From contig JBCAZH010000008.1 of assembly GCA_038533155.1 (NCBI GenBank), positions 15,211-79,210 of the forward strand: DNA of 64,000 bases. Reading direction: 5' to 3'. Source of the stretch: CALBPI01 sp038533155. GTDB taxonomy: Bacteria; Pseudomonadota; Gammaproteobacteria; Steroidobacterales; Woeseiaceae. Under the pieces are notes generated by a model, which saw nothing but the letters and a program-made list of their open reading frames with translations, was not told the origin of the DNA and ran no database searches. The position numbers were made by a program, and so were the translations under genes. Shown piece after piece: positions 18,287 to 26,204 of this stretch (position 1 is its first letter; every line of letters begins with the position of its first letter).

Positions 18287-18679
18287 ATGCTAAGGCCATT
18301 GAATTGGATGGCCGCTTGGTGGTGCGGCGGCTTCGCCGGACTGGCGATTATTGTTTACCTGCTATTGGATCCGACCCCGCCAGTAAACTCATTGCAGTTT
18401 CACAGCGACAAGCTGCTTCATTTTCTTGCCTTCGGCGGACTGACGGGCTGGTTCGCCGGTTTGCTGGAGCGTCGTGCTTGGCCCTTTCTCGCCATTGGTA
18501 TGCTGGGCTTTGGTCTCGCCACCGAGTTGATCCAAAGCGCGATGAGAATGGGCCGTTTGGCCGAGTTGGGAGACTTTGCGGCGGATGCGGCAGGGGTCTT
18601 GATCGCTTTGCTGCTCGCACGGGTTGGTTTTGAGCACTGGGCACTGTTTTTCGAGCGTTGGTTCCGTCAAAAAGGGTGA
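18287..18679 (+). CDS. VanZ-like small membrane protein
   Basis: A 130-residue protein with about four membrane segments. It resembles the VanZ-like family: an N-terminal helix (FAGLAIIVYLLLDPTPP), the HSDKLLHFLAFGGLTGWFAGL segment with conserved DKxxHFxxF, then GFGLATELIQSAMRMGRLAELGDFAADAAGVLIALLLA with the typical ExxQ...R...DxxAxxxGxxxG pattern. VanZ itself is linked to teicoplanin resistance, but no role is known for most homologues, and I infer none. It starts 3 bases after lolA and ends 32 bases before serS, so it is in one transcript with them. Confidence 0.85.
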   Translation: MLRPLNWMAAWWCGGFAGLAIIVYLLLDPTPPVNSLQFHSDKLLHFLAFGGLTGWFAGLLERRAWPFLAIGMLGFGLATELIQSAMRMGRLAELGDFAADAAGVLIALLLARVGFEHWALFFERWFRQKG

Positions 18680-18711
18680 TTCCGTGCGGCGGCTTGGGTA
18701 CATTAGCCGCC

Positions 18712-19989
18712 ATGATCGACCCCAAACTTTTGCGCACGGACGCTACAGCCGTCGCTGATGCACTCGCACGACGTCACTTCCATTTCGACGCTGCTCGGTA
18801 TGAAGCACTCGAGTCGCGTCGAAAAACCATTCAGCAAGAAACCGAAGCACTTCGCCAGCGCCGCAACGAGAGCGCGAAAGCAATCGGTATCGCGAAAGGC
18901 AAAGGCGAGGATATCGAGCCATTGCTCGCGGCTCAGAAGACCGCTGCCGATGAATTGAACCAGCACGAAGTTGCATTGGCGGAGATTCAGTCTGAGCTGG
19001 ACGAGATCCATTTCGGTCTGCCCAACTTGCTGGATGATGACGTGCCGGACGGCAAGGACGAGCAAGATAATGTGGAGGTTCGCCTCTGGGGTGAGCCGAA
19101 GGTTTTCGATTTTGAACCTAAGGATCATATCGATCTTGGCGAGTCGCTTGGCCGTCTTGATTTTGAAACCGCTAGCCGTCTCTCCGGGGCGCGATTTGCA
19201 GTCATGACCGGGAGTCTTGCGACGCTTCACCGCGCCTTGATTCAATTCATGATTGCAACGCATACGGGAGCTCATGGGTATACAGAGGCTTACGTGCCTT
19301 ACCTAGTGGGACCGGATGCGCTTTATGGAACGGGCCAGTTGCCGAAATTCGGGGAAGATCTGTTTAAGGTAGCAGGTGACCGAGAGCTCTACTTGATCCC
19401 TACCGCAGAAGTGCCGGTGACGAACTTAATGCGTGGGCAAGTTCTGGCGCCCGACCAGTTGCCGCTCCGCTTCGCCACGCATACGCCCTGTTTTCGTTCC
19501 GAAGCCGGGTCTTACGGCCAGGACACTCGCGGCATGATTCGACAGCACCAGTTTGAGAAGGTCGAATTGGTCCATGTGGTTGCACCCGAAGATTCAAGTG
19601 ATGCGCTGGAGGTGTTGACCGGCCACGCAGAAGCGATTCTGCAAGCTTTGGATCTGCCCTATCGGGTGGTCGCGTTATGCGCCGGTGATGTGGGTTTCTC
19701 GGCGCGCAAGACCTTCGATCTTGAGGTTTGGCTGCCTGGGCAAAACCGCTATCGGGAGATTTCTTCTTGCAGCAATTGCGGGGACTTTCAAGCTCGTAGA
19801 ATGCAGACGCGTTTCCGTGCAGGACCAAAGGAAAAACCGCAGTTGGTGCATACGTTGAACGGGTCGGGGGTTGCCGCTGGGCGTGCGCTCATTGCGGTGA
19901 TGGAGAACTACCAACAAGCAGACGGCAGTATCGTTGTGCCAGACGTACTCCGCCCGTTCATGGGCGGTGTCGAGGTGCTCAAAGCCTAG
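18712..19989 (+). CDS. serS: Seryl-tRNA synthetase
   Basis: A 425-residue class II aminoacyl-tRNA synthetase. It starts MIDPKLLRTDATAVADALARR and has the N-terminal antiparallel coiled coil for the tRNA-Ser long arm (about 27-105). The catalytic domain has motif 2 (TPCFRSEAGSYGQDTRGMIRQHQFEKVELV), the EISSCSNCGDFQARRMQTRFR segment and motif 3 (LNGSGVAAGRALIAVMENYQ). The ATG at 18712 gives the standard N-terminus; the longer frame adds 18 unrelated residues. Its TAG shares bases with the stop of the convergent channel gene. Confidence 0.98.
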   Translation: MIDPKLLRTDATAVADALARRHFHFDAARYEALESRRKTIQQETEALRQRRNESAKAIGIAKGKGEDIEPLLAAQKTAADELNQHEVALAEIQSELDEIHFGLPNLLDDDVPDGKDEQDNVEVRLWGEPKVFDFEPKDHIDLGESLGRLDFETASRLSGARFAVMTGSLATLHRALIQFMIATHTGAHGYTEAYVPYLVGPDALYGTGQLPKFGEDLFKVAGDRELYLIPTAEVPVTNLMRGQVLAPDQLPLRFATHTPCFRSEAGSYGQDTRGMIRQHQFEKVELVHVVAPEDSSDALEVLTGHAEAILQALDLPYRVVALCAGDVGFSARKTFDLEVWLPGQNRYREISSCSNCGDFQARRMQTRFRAGPKEKPQLVHTLNGSGVAAGRALIAVMENYQQADGSIVVPDVLRPFMGGVEVLKA

Positions 19990-22796
19990 GTAACTTTTTT
20001 GGAGTTTCTAAGCAGCTTCTTAAGCTCCGCGAGACTTTGCTCCCAGTGCGCTTCTTTTCGCCGGAAGTAGCCCTCCCAGTCTTCGTCCGCAGGAATGCCA
20101 CTCACTTCGATACTGAGGACCACGCGCTTGTTACTTTGACTTAGCGTCAACGACTCATAGACGGGTCCACTCGGCAGCGGTCCTTCACCGTCTGGCGTTA
20201 GCGATGCCCATCGCAGCCTTCTCGGTGGCATAAAAATATCGATATTCGCATCGATCTCCGAATCGTCCGGTAGCGTCGCCTGAATCTTTCCGCCAATTCG
20301 AGCGGCGATATCGATTTCGCGGGCAAACCAACGGCTGAGCTGGTCCGCATCGGTCACTGCTTTCCAGAGACTTTCGATGCTGCAGCCGAAATCGATTTCC
20401 CGCTTGATCTCGCGTGTCACTTCGTCGATTGGACGCGTGTCGCGCGTTTGGCGAGGTGGCTCTGGCGCGGGTGTCGGTTGTGGCGTGGGTTGAGTATCCG
20501 GCGTGCTGATCAGGTGCAGATCGCGCTGCGGGAACGGCACTTCGATGCCGTGTTCACGGAACATCTGGTCAATTCGGAAATTGATGTCGCTGATCACAGA
20601 GAAGCGTTTCTCGATACGGCGAACACGAACCCTTAACTCGAAATCCAGCGAGCTGTCCCCAAAGCCCATGAACAGCGCGCGTGGTGCCGGGGCCTGCCCA
20701 TCGCTAATGACGTCCTCGTGGTCACGTCCCACCTGCTCCAAGATGTCTCGTACAAGGTCCGTGTTGGATCCATAGGCGACACCCACACGAATTCTCAATC
20801 GGCCTTGAGGATCACGCAGTACCCAGTTCGTGACTCGACCAGATACCAATTCTGAATTCGGGACTAGGACATTCTGGTTATCGAGCGTTTCGATATCGGT
20901 CGCGCGAATCCGTATCCGACGGACAAAGCCCTCTACCTCACCGACGGTGACAAAGTCGCCCGCTTTGATCGGGCGCTCAAACAATAAAATGAGTCCCGAA
21001 ACGAAATTGCTTGCGATAGCTTGGAGACCAAAACCGATCCCAAGCGCCAGGCCACCACCGATTAACGCGAGGCCACCGAGGTCGATGCCGGCCACTCGTA
21101 GCGCGACCAGTATCCCGACGACAAAACCGATGTATCCGGAGAGTGTGACCATCGCGTCGCGTGCGCCGCGATCCATCGCCATATGGCGCAGCCAGCGCTT
21201 GTCGATAAGGCGCTTCACCCAGCCGTTCAGAGCAAGGAAGGCGCCGAATACGGCCAGCCCTTGGACGATCCGAAGCGGAACAAGTTTGACGTTGCCGATG
21301 CTAAAGCCGTTGCTAACTTTTTCTTGCAGCTCTTCTAGCCGAACACCGGAGCTGTCCCAGACGTAGATGAGATAAACAACGAATGCCAGCCAGATGATGA
21401 TATCGGCGGTCAGTTGAATAACGCCGAAACTGGTTCGCGATTCTTTGTCGCTAATTGAAATAAAGTTTCGCAACGTCCGGGTGTTCGAACGATTTTCATC
21501 GACCAGGGCTTCGAAAATGCTGAACACGAACCATAGAGCGAGCCAAACGAGAATGATGGCCATCGCGGTTCGGACTGAGCCTTGCGTCAGGTAGCTTGCG
21601 AAGTTCAAGAAGCCCGCGGCCGCTGTGATCAGCGCGGTTGCCAACGTCAGCAACCCGGCGACATAGACGATTCGATATCGGCGCAGCCCCCGAATATTGC
21701 CAAGGTACATCAGCACCCAACCCAACGCACCGCAAACGATGCCCAATACCAAGAAGCGCGCGAACGCGTCCGTAGCGGAAGTTTGTCCAGCGCCAAACCA
21801 CTGCGTACCAAGTACAACAAAACTCAGGATGACCGCGATGAGGAGCATGCGCAGCCGCAGCCGCATCGGTCCGACGTGATCCGGATAGAAACCGGCGAGT
21901 TTCGCGCTAGGTGACAGAGGACCGGTTGTCCAATCGACGATAACGCAACCGAAGCCGTACAAGAGTATCGCTATGGCGACCCGCACCATGGGCAGCGATA
22001 CGCTGAAGTTGAGCGTGCAAAAAGCGAGTACCAACGACAACGCCAAACCAAGTAGCAGCATCGGCGCGTGCGTCGCGAACGGCTTGAGAACCAACACGCC
22101 AAGATTCGGGACGTTCTTCTCATAACCTGACTGGTCGTACCAGAGGTTGTATCTGCGCCGGATCAGCACGCCTGCAACGATTGCGACCAGACCTGCAGCG
22201 AGCAAAATCCAGAGCAACCGTAAGGTCGTTAAATCACCGCGCAATGATGGTTGAAAGCTCCCGCGGATACGGTTCGGCCAGCGGCTCAGCGAGTTCGGCG
22301 CGTTACGCAGCATGCTGACGATGGAGTCATCTTGCTGCCAAAGATACTGAGAGCTCAGATACTCCGTTTGCTGTGAAATCGTCGGCAAGATATCCGCAGC
22401 TTTCTGCAACACCGTTTGGCAATCGAGCAGTCGGGCACTTGCAGCGTCTGACTCTTGATTCAGTTCAATGAACCGATCGAACAACGCAGACGTTGTATTC
22501 GGACCTAAGTCCTCGAGCAATTCCAATTGTGGCGTTAGTTGTTCGATCCGCGCTTCGACGGACTCGACGCATGCGGTTGCCTCATCTCGAAGATTTTCGG
22601 TCTGGCCGCGGTATTGTGCGAGATCTGCCTGCGTGAGGCTATCCGTCTCCAGGGATTGTTCGATGCTCTCGATTTGTTCAAGCAGCAGCGTGCTCGGGAT
22701 GATCTCATCGTCCTGTGCCCATGCGGGTTGCGATGCAAACGCGCAAACGAACAAGGCCAGACACGCCGTGAAGGCATGTCTGGCCCGTTGTCTCAC
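19986..22796 (-). CDS. MscS-family mechanosensitive channel with C-terminal SRPBCC domain
   Basis: A predicted 936-residue channel. In order: a signal peptide (ending ASQPAWA, residue 27), a periplasmic coiled-coil domain (to ~190), about eleven membrane segments, and the MscS core. The pore helix is Gly/Ala-rich (GGLALGIGFGLQAIAS) and is followed by FVSGLILLFERPIKAGDFVTV (about 570-660). The beta/alpha domain ends near 770 with a Pro-rich linker. The last ~140 residues (from REIDFGCSIESLWKAVTDADQLSRWFA) look like an SRPBCC/AHSA1 ligand-binding fold, which is unusual. The GTG at 22796 places the signal peptide correctly; the longer open frame overlaps the upstream gene. Confidence 0.87.
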   Translation of the reverse strand: MRQRARHAFTACLALFVCAFASQPAWAQDDEIIPSTLLLEQIESIEQSLETDSLTQADLAQYRGQTENLRDEATACVESVEARIEQLTPQLELLEDLGPNTTSALFDRFIELNQESDAASARLLDCQTVLQKAADILPTISQQTEYLSSQYLWQQDDSIVSMLRNAPNSLSRWPNRIRGSFQPSLRGDLTTLRLLWILLAAGLVAIVAGVLIRRRYNLWYDQSGYEKNVPNLGVLVLKPFATHAPMLLLGLALSLVLAFCTLNFSVSLPMVRVAIAILLYGFGCVIVDWTTGPLSPSAKLAGFYPDHVGPMRLRLRMLLIAVILSFVVLGTQWFGAGQTSATDAFARFLVLGIVCGALGWVLMYLGNIRGLRRYRIVYVAGLLTLATALITAAAGFLNFASYLTQGSVRTAMAIILVWLALWFVFSIFEALVDENRSNTRTLRNFISISDKESRTSFGVIQLTADIIIWLAFVVYLIYVWDSSGVRLEELQEKVSNGFSIGNVKLVPLRIVQGLAVFGAFLALNGWVKRLIDKRWLRHMAMDRGARDAMVTLSGYIGFVVGILVALRVAGIDLGGLALIGGGLALGIGFGLQAIASNFVSGLILLFERPIKAGDFVTVGEVEGFVRRIRIRATDIETLDNQNVLVPNSELVSGRVTNWVLRDPQGRLRIRVGVAYGSNTDLVRDILEQVGRDHEDVISDGQAPAPRALFMGFGDSSLDFELRVRVRRIEKRFSVISDINFRIDQMFREHGIEVPFPQRDLHLISTPDTQPTPQPTPAPEPPRQTRDTRPIDEVTREIKREIDFGCSIESLWKAVTDADQLSRWFAREIDIAARIGGKIQATLPDDSEIDANIDIFMPPRRLRWASLTPDGEGPLPSGPVYESLTLSQSNKRVVLSIEVSGIPADEDWEGYFRRKEAHWEQSLAELKKLLRNSKKVT

Positions 22797-22846
22797 TGTT
22801 AGGTTTGTTGTCCTGACGTTCGTTCCTAAATCTTTTTTCCGATTGC

Positions 22847-23548
22847 TTACTCGCGCGACATAAACAAGCGCAGTACGTACCAGAACATCAACGCGATTGA
22901 AGAGAATAACGAAAGCGCTGCGGCCACGTGCCGGTCGGCCGGGTAATGGCGCATGATGTTTGAGGTGTCGTACAGGACTGACGCACCGGCGAACCCGATC
23001 ATCGCGACTGAGAACCAAGTGCCGAGTTCGAAACCGAAAATAAAAGCAGCCCCGATGGCGAGGAGGGCCAGGAAAAAGCCCCAGATCAACATACCGCGTA
23101 AGAACGAAAAATCGCGACCCGAAATCATCGCTACCGCCATCAGGCCGGCGCAGCCGAGTATCGTCACGACCGCAGCACTCTCGATCATGCCAGCACCGTT
23201 GGGCATCAAGCTGGCGATGAACAACATCGGCATGAAGATGAGCGCTTCAGCAAACACGAATACGGCGAGGGCGGCGTATTGCATTGCCGTCGACTCGAGA
23301 CGCATCGCGACGTGACTGGCGCCCCAACCGACGATCATGAAAGCGCCGAGTACCAGCAACCAGTTCTGGCTGAGCGCCGGAGAGAGGCGTTGGGCTGTGC
23401 CGGATGAGAAAAGGAAAGACTCGATAGCGGCAAACGCCAAGATCGCGCCAACGACGTGAGCGTAAGTTCTCCAGATGAATGCTTTGCGTTCTTCGGCCGG
23501 CAATTGCGATACCGGGACGCTGGAATATGTTGCCGTTCTCGTGTTCAT
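22847..23548 (-). CDS. Bax inhibitor-1 / YccA family membrane protein
   Basis: A 233-residue protein with seven predicted membrane helices (for example VVGAILAFAAIESFLF, NWLLVLGAFMIVGWG, SIALMFWYVLRLFM). The fold and the segments GWGASHVAMRLESTAMQYAALAVFVFAEALIFMPML and LYDTSNIMRHYP match the bacterial BI-1 family. YccA in E. coli modulates FtsH proteolysis; a similar role here is only inferred. It precedes the MscS-type channel on the same strand with about 50 bases between, so the two may be co-expressed. Confidence 0.9.
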   Translation of the reverse strand: MNTRTATYSSVPVSQLPAEERKAFIWRTYAHVVGAILAFAAIESFLFSSGTAQRLSPALSQNWLLVLGAFMIVGWGASHVAMRLESTAMQYAALAVFVFAEALIFMPMLFIASLMPNGAGMIESAAVVTILGCAGLMAVAMISGRDFSFLRGMLIWGFFLALLAIGAAFIFGFELGTWFSVAMIGFAGASVLYDTSNIMRHYPADRHVAAALSLFSSIALMFWYVLRLFMSRE

Positions 23549-23586
23549 TGCAGCCCTCCGGCGTATTCACGTCGGTTTACATCAAA

Positions 23587-23677
23587 TGGCGGAGGAGGAG
23601 GGATTCGAACCCTCGAAGGGCTATTAACCCTTGCCGGTTTTCAAGACCGGTGCATTCAACCGCTCTGCCACCCCTCC
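23587..23677 (-). tRNA. tRNA-Ser (anticodon TGA)
   Basis: Read on the minus strand, the gene begins GGAGGGGTGGCAGAGCGG and ends with an encoded CCA. It has a 7-bp acceptor stem (GGAGGGG with CTCCTCC, one G-U), the anticodon loop CTTGAAA giving TGA, a long class II variable arm (CAAGGGTTAATAGCCCTT), and a T arm with GTTCGAATC. Length is 91 with CCA. Confidence 0.97.
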
Positions 23678-23687
23678 GAGTGTTACG

Positions 23688-23716
23688 ATTGTCGCCGGAG
23701 ACGGCGTCTGATTCAA
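23688..23716 (-). promoter_or_regulatory. Candidate sigma70 promoter of tRNA-Ser
   Basis: On the minus strand TTGAAT and GACAAT are separated by exactly 17 bases, and the -10 ends 10 bases before the first tRNA base, giving a very short leader. The match is to four or five positions per hexamer, so this is a candidate only. Confidence 0.45.
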
Positions 23717-23821
23717 CCGGTCTCACCCGAAACGGGTAGGGCATCGAAGCTTCGGAATTTCTGGGCGCGCCCGTTGTCACATAATTTGTCGCGCAGGTAA
23801 GTTGTTGAGAGGATTTGTACG

Positions 23822-24130
23822 GTGAGTAAGGAGCGCATCGTTTTTCAAGCGTTGTCTGGAAAGACGACTCCTACATCCCCGTTTGCGCGCTTTCTGGCGA
23901 CAGTGGCAGGCGCAGGAGTCTTTGTTCTGGCACTGCTGATCGGTGGCGCACTGTTTCTCGTCGTGCTGGCATTGGCGCTTGCGTTGGGTGCTGTGGTTGC
24001 AATCCGAGCTTGGTGGTGGCGTCGGCAGAATGCCGAGCTGTTTCGCTCGACGACCTCGACCCGCCAATCGGACGCCGACATTCTTGACGTCGAGTACACC
24101 GAAGTCGCGGATCGCAAGGATCAGCAGTGA
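23822..24130 (+). CDS. Small membrane protein of unknown function
   Basis: A 102-residue protein starting at GTG behind an AGAGGA-type ribosome-binding site. It has two close hydrophobic segments (FLATVAGAGVFVLALLIGGALFLVVLALALALGAVVAI, about 24-60) separated by Gly, a Trp/Arg stop-transfer (RAWWWRRQ), and a polar tail ending in DADILDVEYTEV. The ILDVEYTEV ending recurs in small gammaproteobacterial membrane proteins, but I cannot name a family. It lies just upstream of the phosphatase gene on the same strand. Confidence 0.7.
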   Translation: MSKERIVFQALSGKTTPTSPFARFLATVAGAGVFVLALLIGGALFLVVLALALALGAVVAIRAWWWRRQNAELFRSTTSTRQSDADILDVEYTEVADRKDQQ

Positions 24131-24172
24131 CTTGAATGGTGAAATGGGCGCGGAGCCGGTAAGCTCCGCAGC

Positions 24173-24760
24173 GTGAGTATTTCGACCCGGGACATAGAAG
24201 CTCGAAAACGCAGGCGTCGGCGCAATCGCGTTCTTGCGATCGCGATGTTCGTCACGGCTTCGGTGGGTCTTGCTTGGTTCTTCGAATCCCAGGCGACTAC
24301 CACGCTAATTTTCGTCCGGCATGCCGAGAAGGCAGATCTTCCTGATGGCGATCCCGGTTTGACGCCGGCAGGCACCCAACGTGCGCTGGAGCTTGCCCGT
24401 GTGCTCGGCGAAGTGGATGTTGTCGCCGGCGTTGATGCGATTTACGTGAGTCAGTATCGGCGAACCGCGGAAACTGCGAGACCACTGCTTGGGCAAGCGG
24501 GTATCGATGCGCGGATGTTTGATCTTGACGACTTACAGGGTTCGGTCAATGACATCGTGCTTCAGCACAAAGGCAAGATTGTTCTGATCGTCGGCCATAG
24601 CAATACGATTGCGCCAATGATTGCCGAATTGGGTGGCAGCAAGAAGATTCCCCCTATCGCGGAATCGGAGTACGACAACGTCTATATCGTCACGATTCCT
24701 TGGTTCGGCAAAGTGAAGACGCTGCGTCTCAAGTTTGGAGTGCCATCGCTTTCTGAATGA
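24173..24760 (+). CDS. Membrane-anchored histidine phosphatase family protein
   Basis: A 195-residue protein with an Arg/Lys-rich N-terminus (ARKRRRRRNR) and one membrane anchor (VLAIAMFVTASVGLAWFF, 20-37). The histidine-phosphatase (phosphoglycerate mutase-like) domain follows: catalytic FVRHAEKAD near 46, SQYRRTAETARPL, and the second His in VGHSNTIAPMI. The orientation predicts a periplasmic catalytic domain. The substrate cannot be told from sequence; homologues are often annotated SixA- or PGM-like. Its 3' end overlaps the convergent bcp gene by 32 bases. Confidence 0.88.
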   Translation: MSISTRDIEARKRRRRRNRVLAIAMFVTASVGLAWFFESQATTTLIFVRHAEKADLPDGDPGLTPAGTQRALELARVLGEVDVVAGVDAIYVSQYRRTAETARPLLGQAGIDARMFDLDDLQGSVNDIVLQHKGKIVLIVGHSNTIAPMIAELGGSKKIPPIAESEYDNVYIVTIPWFGKVKTLRLKFGVPSLSE

Positions 24761-25181
24761 ACGCGATGTGCTTGTCTATCCGGATATCGGCGAGCACGGC
24801 ATCTTGTATCGTCTGTTCTTCATCGATTAAAAACGTCCCGCGTCGACTGCCGATACCGAGAGGGCCATCGAGGTCATACGCTTTTGTGACCTTTTTCTCT
24901 GGGTCGGACAACAGCAGAAACGGCAGCTCATAGCGCTCCGCGAAGCGTTTGTGGCTCGCTTCGTCCTGTGCGCTGATACCGACCACACGCAACCCCGTGG
25001 CTTGAATGTCATCGTGAATATCGCGAATAGCGCAGGCCTCTTTCGTGCAACCCGGTGTGAAGTCAGCCGGGTAGAAGTACAAGATCACTGGGCCTTCTTG
25101 GATCAATTCGGACAAGGAAAACGTCTGCGATTCCGGGCCAGGCAGTTTGAAGTCGGGGGCCGGTGTACCAGGGGTCAACAC
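24729..25181 (-). CDS. bcp: Thioredoxin-dependent peroxiredoxin, Bcp/PrxQ type
   Basis: A 150-residue peroxidase that reduces H2O2 and organic hydroperoxides with thioredoxin. The active site YPADFTPGCTKEACAIRD has the peroxidatic Cys and a second Cys five residues later, the atypical 2-Cys PrxQ arrangement. LFY/ILYFYP, GVVGIS-like VVGISAQDEASHKRFAERYELPF and the C-terminal GIGSRRGTFLIDEE support it. The GTG start overlaps the stop of the upstream GNAT gene by a few bases, so they are probably translated together. Confidence 0.95.
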   Translation of the reverse strand: MLTPGTPAPDFKLPGPESQTFSLSELIQEGPVILYFYPADFTPGCTKEACAIRDIHDDIQATGLRVVGISAQDEASHKRFAERYELPFLLLSDPEKKVTKAYDLDGPLGIGSRRGTFLIDEEQTIQDAVLADIRIDKHIAFIQKAMALQT

Positions 25182-25654
25182 GCTGCTTCTACCTCTTTGA
25201 AATCCACTTCCATCATGCGATAGCCTGGCTCCTTCATTCCAAGGGCCTCATACGTGGCGATCGCGGCAACATTTTCTTTCTCGACGTAGAGTCTCAGTCC
25301 GACAGCGTCATGTGTGTGTGCCGCGTTTCGAACCGTATCGTAGAGTGCCCGGAAAACGCCTCGTTTGCGCCAATTCGGAACTACGTACACGCTCTGTATC
25401 CACCAGAAAAAACCATTCCGCCAGTCGCTCCATTCGGTTGTGACCATGATTTGCCCGACTGGCGCCGAGTCATGGATCGCGACCCAATAGTTTCCGATTC
25501 TAGAGTCGGCTAACAGGTTTGCCACTCCTGTGCGTAGGACACCAATATCCAAGTCCTTATCTTCAGTCTCTTTCGCCAAACGCTGATTGAAGTGCACGAT
25601 CTCATCGATATCAGTCTCGGCCGCGGGGCGAATTTCAAAGGCGGTGTCGATCAT
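25175..25654 (-). CDS. GNAT family N-acetyltransferase
   Basis: A 159-residue GNAT protein starting at ATG 25654 (MIDTAFEIRPAAETDIDEIVHFNQRLAKETED). The central FFWWIQSVYVVPNWRKRGVFRALYDTV contains the beta4 and Q/RxxGxG/A-like acetyl-CoA loop (RKRGVF, one Gly altered), followed by GLRLYVEKENVAAIATYEALGM. Family is clear, substrate unknown. The longer frame upstream of 25654 runs into hairpin-rich non-coding DNA and is rejected. Confidence 0.88.
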   Translation of the reverse strand: MIDTAFEIRPAAETDIDEIVHFNQRLAKETEDKDLDIGVLRTGVANLLADSRIGNYWVAIHDSAPVGQIMVTTEWSDWRNGFFWWIQSVYVVPNWRKRGVFRALYDTVRNAAHTHDAVGLRLYVEKENVAAIATYEALGMKEPGYRMMEVDFKEVEAAC

Positions 25655-25713
25655 GCTCTCGGCTACCTGACGGCTAATTCGGAACAGCAAGGTCGGTGAG
25701 GACCTTCTCAATG

Positions 25714-25734
25714 TTTGGCGCGCCCGAGAGGATT
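25714..25734 (-). pseudogene. 3' fragment of tRNA-Arg (copy A)
   Basis: Twenty-one bases identical to the 3' end of the intact tRNA-Arg at 25879-25899, including the CCA end, the acceptor 3' strand and part of the T stem. The match stops abruptly in the T arm, where a string of hairpins begins. No promoter or 5' half accompanies it. Confidence 0.75.
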
Positions 25735-25740
25735 GATTCC

Positions 25741-25824
25741 AATCGACTAAGGTCGATTTCCACCCCTGCGGGGCGCCCTCCGGGCGTCCAAAACGCTGAC
25801 GCGTTTTGTCGAACCAAGAGGTTC
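25741..25824. repeat. String A: five consecutive perfect hairpins
   Basis: Five perfect stem-loops run head to tail. AATCGAC/GTCGATT (loop TAAG) is at 25741-25758, CCCC/GGGG (TGC) at 25763-25773, and GCCC/GGGC (TCC) at 25775-25785. CAAAACGC/GCGTTTTG (TGAC) is at 25789-25808 and GAACC/GGTTC (AAGA) at 25811-25824. Spacers are only 1-4 bases. The string abuts a tRNA-Arg 3' fragment. It is not a CRISPR, because the stems all differ. Confidence 0.8.
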
Positions 25825-25880
25825 TCATCTACTCTCGGACCACCAATAAAACGGCACCGAAATCACGGGCCGTTCGTATT

Positions 25881-25957
25881 TGGCGCGCCCGAGAGGATTC
25901 GAACCTCTGACCCCAGGATTAGGAATCCTGTGCTCTATCCTGCTGAGCTACGAGCGC
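25881..25957 (-). tRNA. tRNA-Arg (anticodon CCT)
   Basis: Minus strand: begins GCGCTCGTAGCTCAGCAGG, has anticodon stem CAGGA/TCCTG with loop TTCCTAA (anticodon CCT), T arm GAGGTTCGAATCCTC, and an encoded CCA; 77 bases. A TACAAT -10-like hexamer lies 8 bases upstream (25966-25971 on the minus strand), inside the duplicated upstream block. Fragments of this tRNA lie on both sides. Confidence 0.97.
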
Positions 25958-26059
25958 CTGTGTGCATTGTAGCGAAGGCGAAGTTCGTGTTGCAGTTTTC
26001 GCTGGGCTGCATCACACCGTCGGCACGGCGCCTAGGAGCGTCCTTCGGCTTCGCTTCGA
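25939..26059. repeat. 121-base direct repeat, copy 1 (tRNA-Arg 5' end plus upstream)
   Basis: This block matches 26186-26306 with 3 mismatches in 121 bases; the first 89 are identical. It contains the first 19 bases of the tRNA-Arg gene and about 100 bases of upstream DNA, including the TACAAT element. Confidence 0.92.
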
Positions 26060-26081
26060 CCTTTTGCCTCAAGGACAACGG

Positions 26082-26204
26082 ATCCTGTGCTCCGCTCGGA
26101 GCAAAAGCTCCTCGCGCCCGGCCACCTGCTGCGCAGGTGTCGCTCGCGGCGGCGAAAGCAGTGCTTTCGCTTGCGCGCCTCTCGCCCTGCTGAGCTACGA
26201 GCGC
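26082..26204 (-). pseudogene. Broken tRNA-Arg 5' half interrupted by a hairpin string (copy B)
   Basis: On the minus strand, 26204-26186 equals tRNA-Arg bases 1-19. A 93-base insert (26185-26093) follows. Then 26092-26082 (GAGCACAGGAT) equals the tRNA bases that follow the D-arm triplet ATA. So the same tRNA gene is present but split in the D arm, with ATA replaced by the insert. Sequence diverges after the anticodon stem begins, so no functional tRNA can form. Confidence 0.78.
26089..26170. repeat. String B: perfect hairpins within the broken tRNA-Arg
   Basis: Perfect stem-loops: GCTCCG/CGGAGC (26089-26102), overlapping GGAGC/GCTCC with loop AAAA (26098-26111), CACCTGC/GCAGGTG with loop TGC (26123-26139), and GCGAAAGC/GCTTTCGC with loop AGT (26152-26170). 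The style matches string A, with short perfect stems and 3-4 base loops. Confidence 0.78.

Noticed and set aside
22797..23018. Longer N-terminus for the MscS-type channel
   Set aside because: It overlaps the Bax-inhibitor gene by over 170 bases and puts ~74 residues before a clear signal peptide.
25696..26193. A 165-codon plus-strand open frame containing FGAPERIRTSDPRIRNPVLYPAELRAP
   Set aside because: This is the well-known spurious translation of the antisense strand of tRNA-Arg and the hairpin DNA; it has no start signal and no protein-like composition outside the tRNA.
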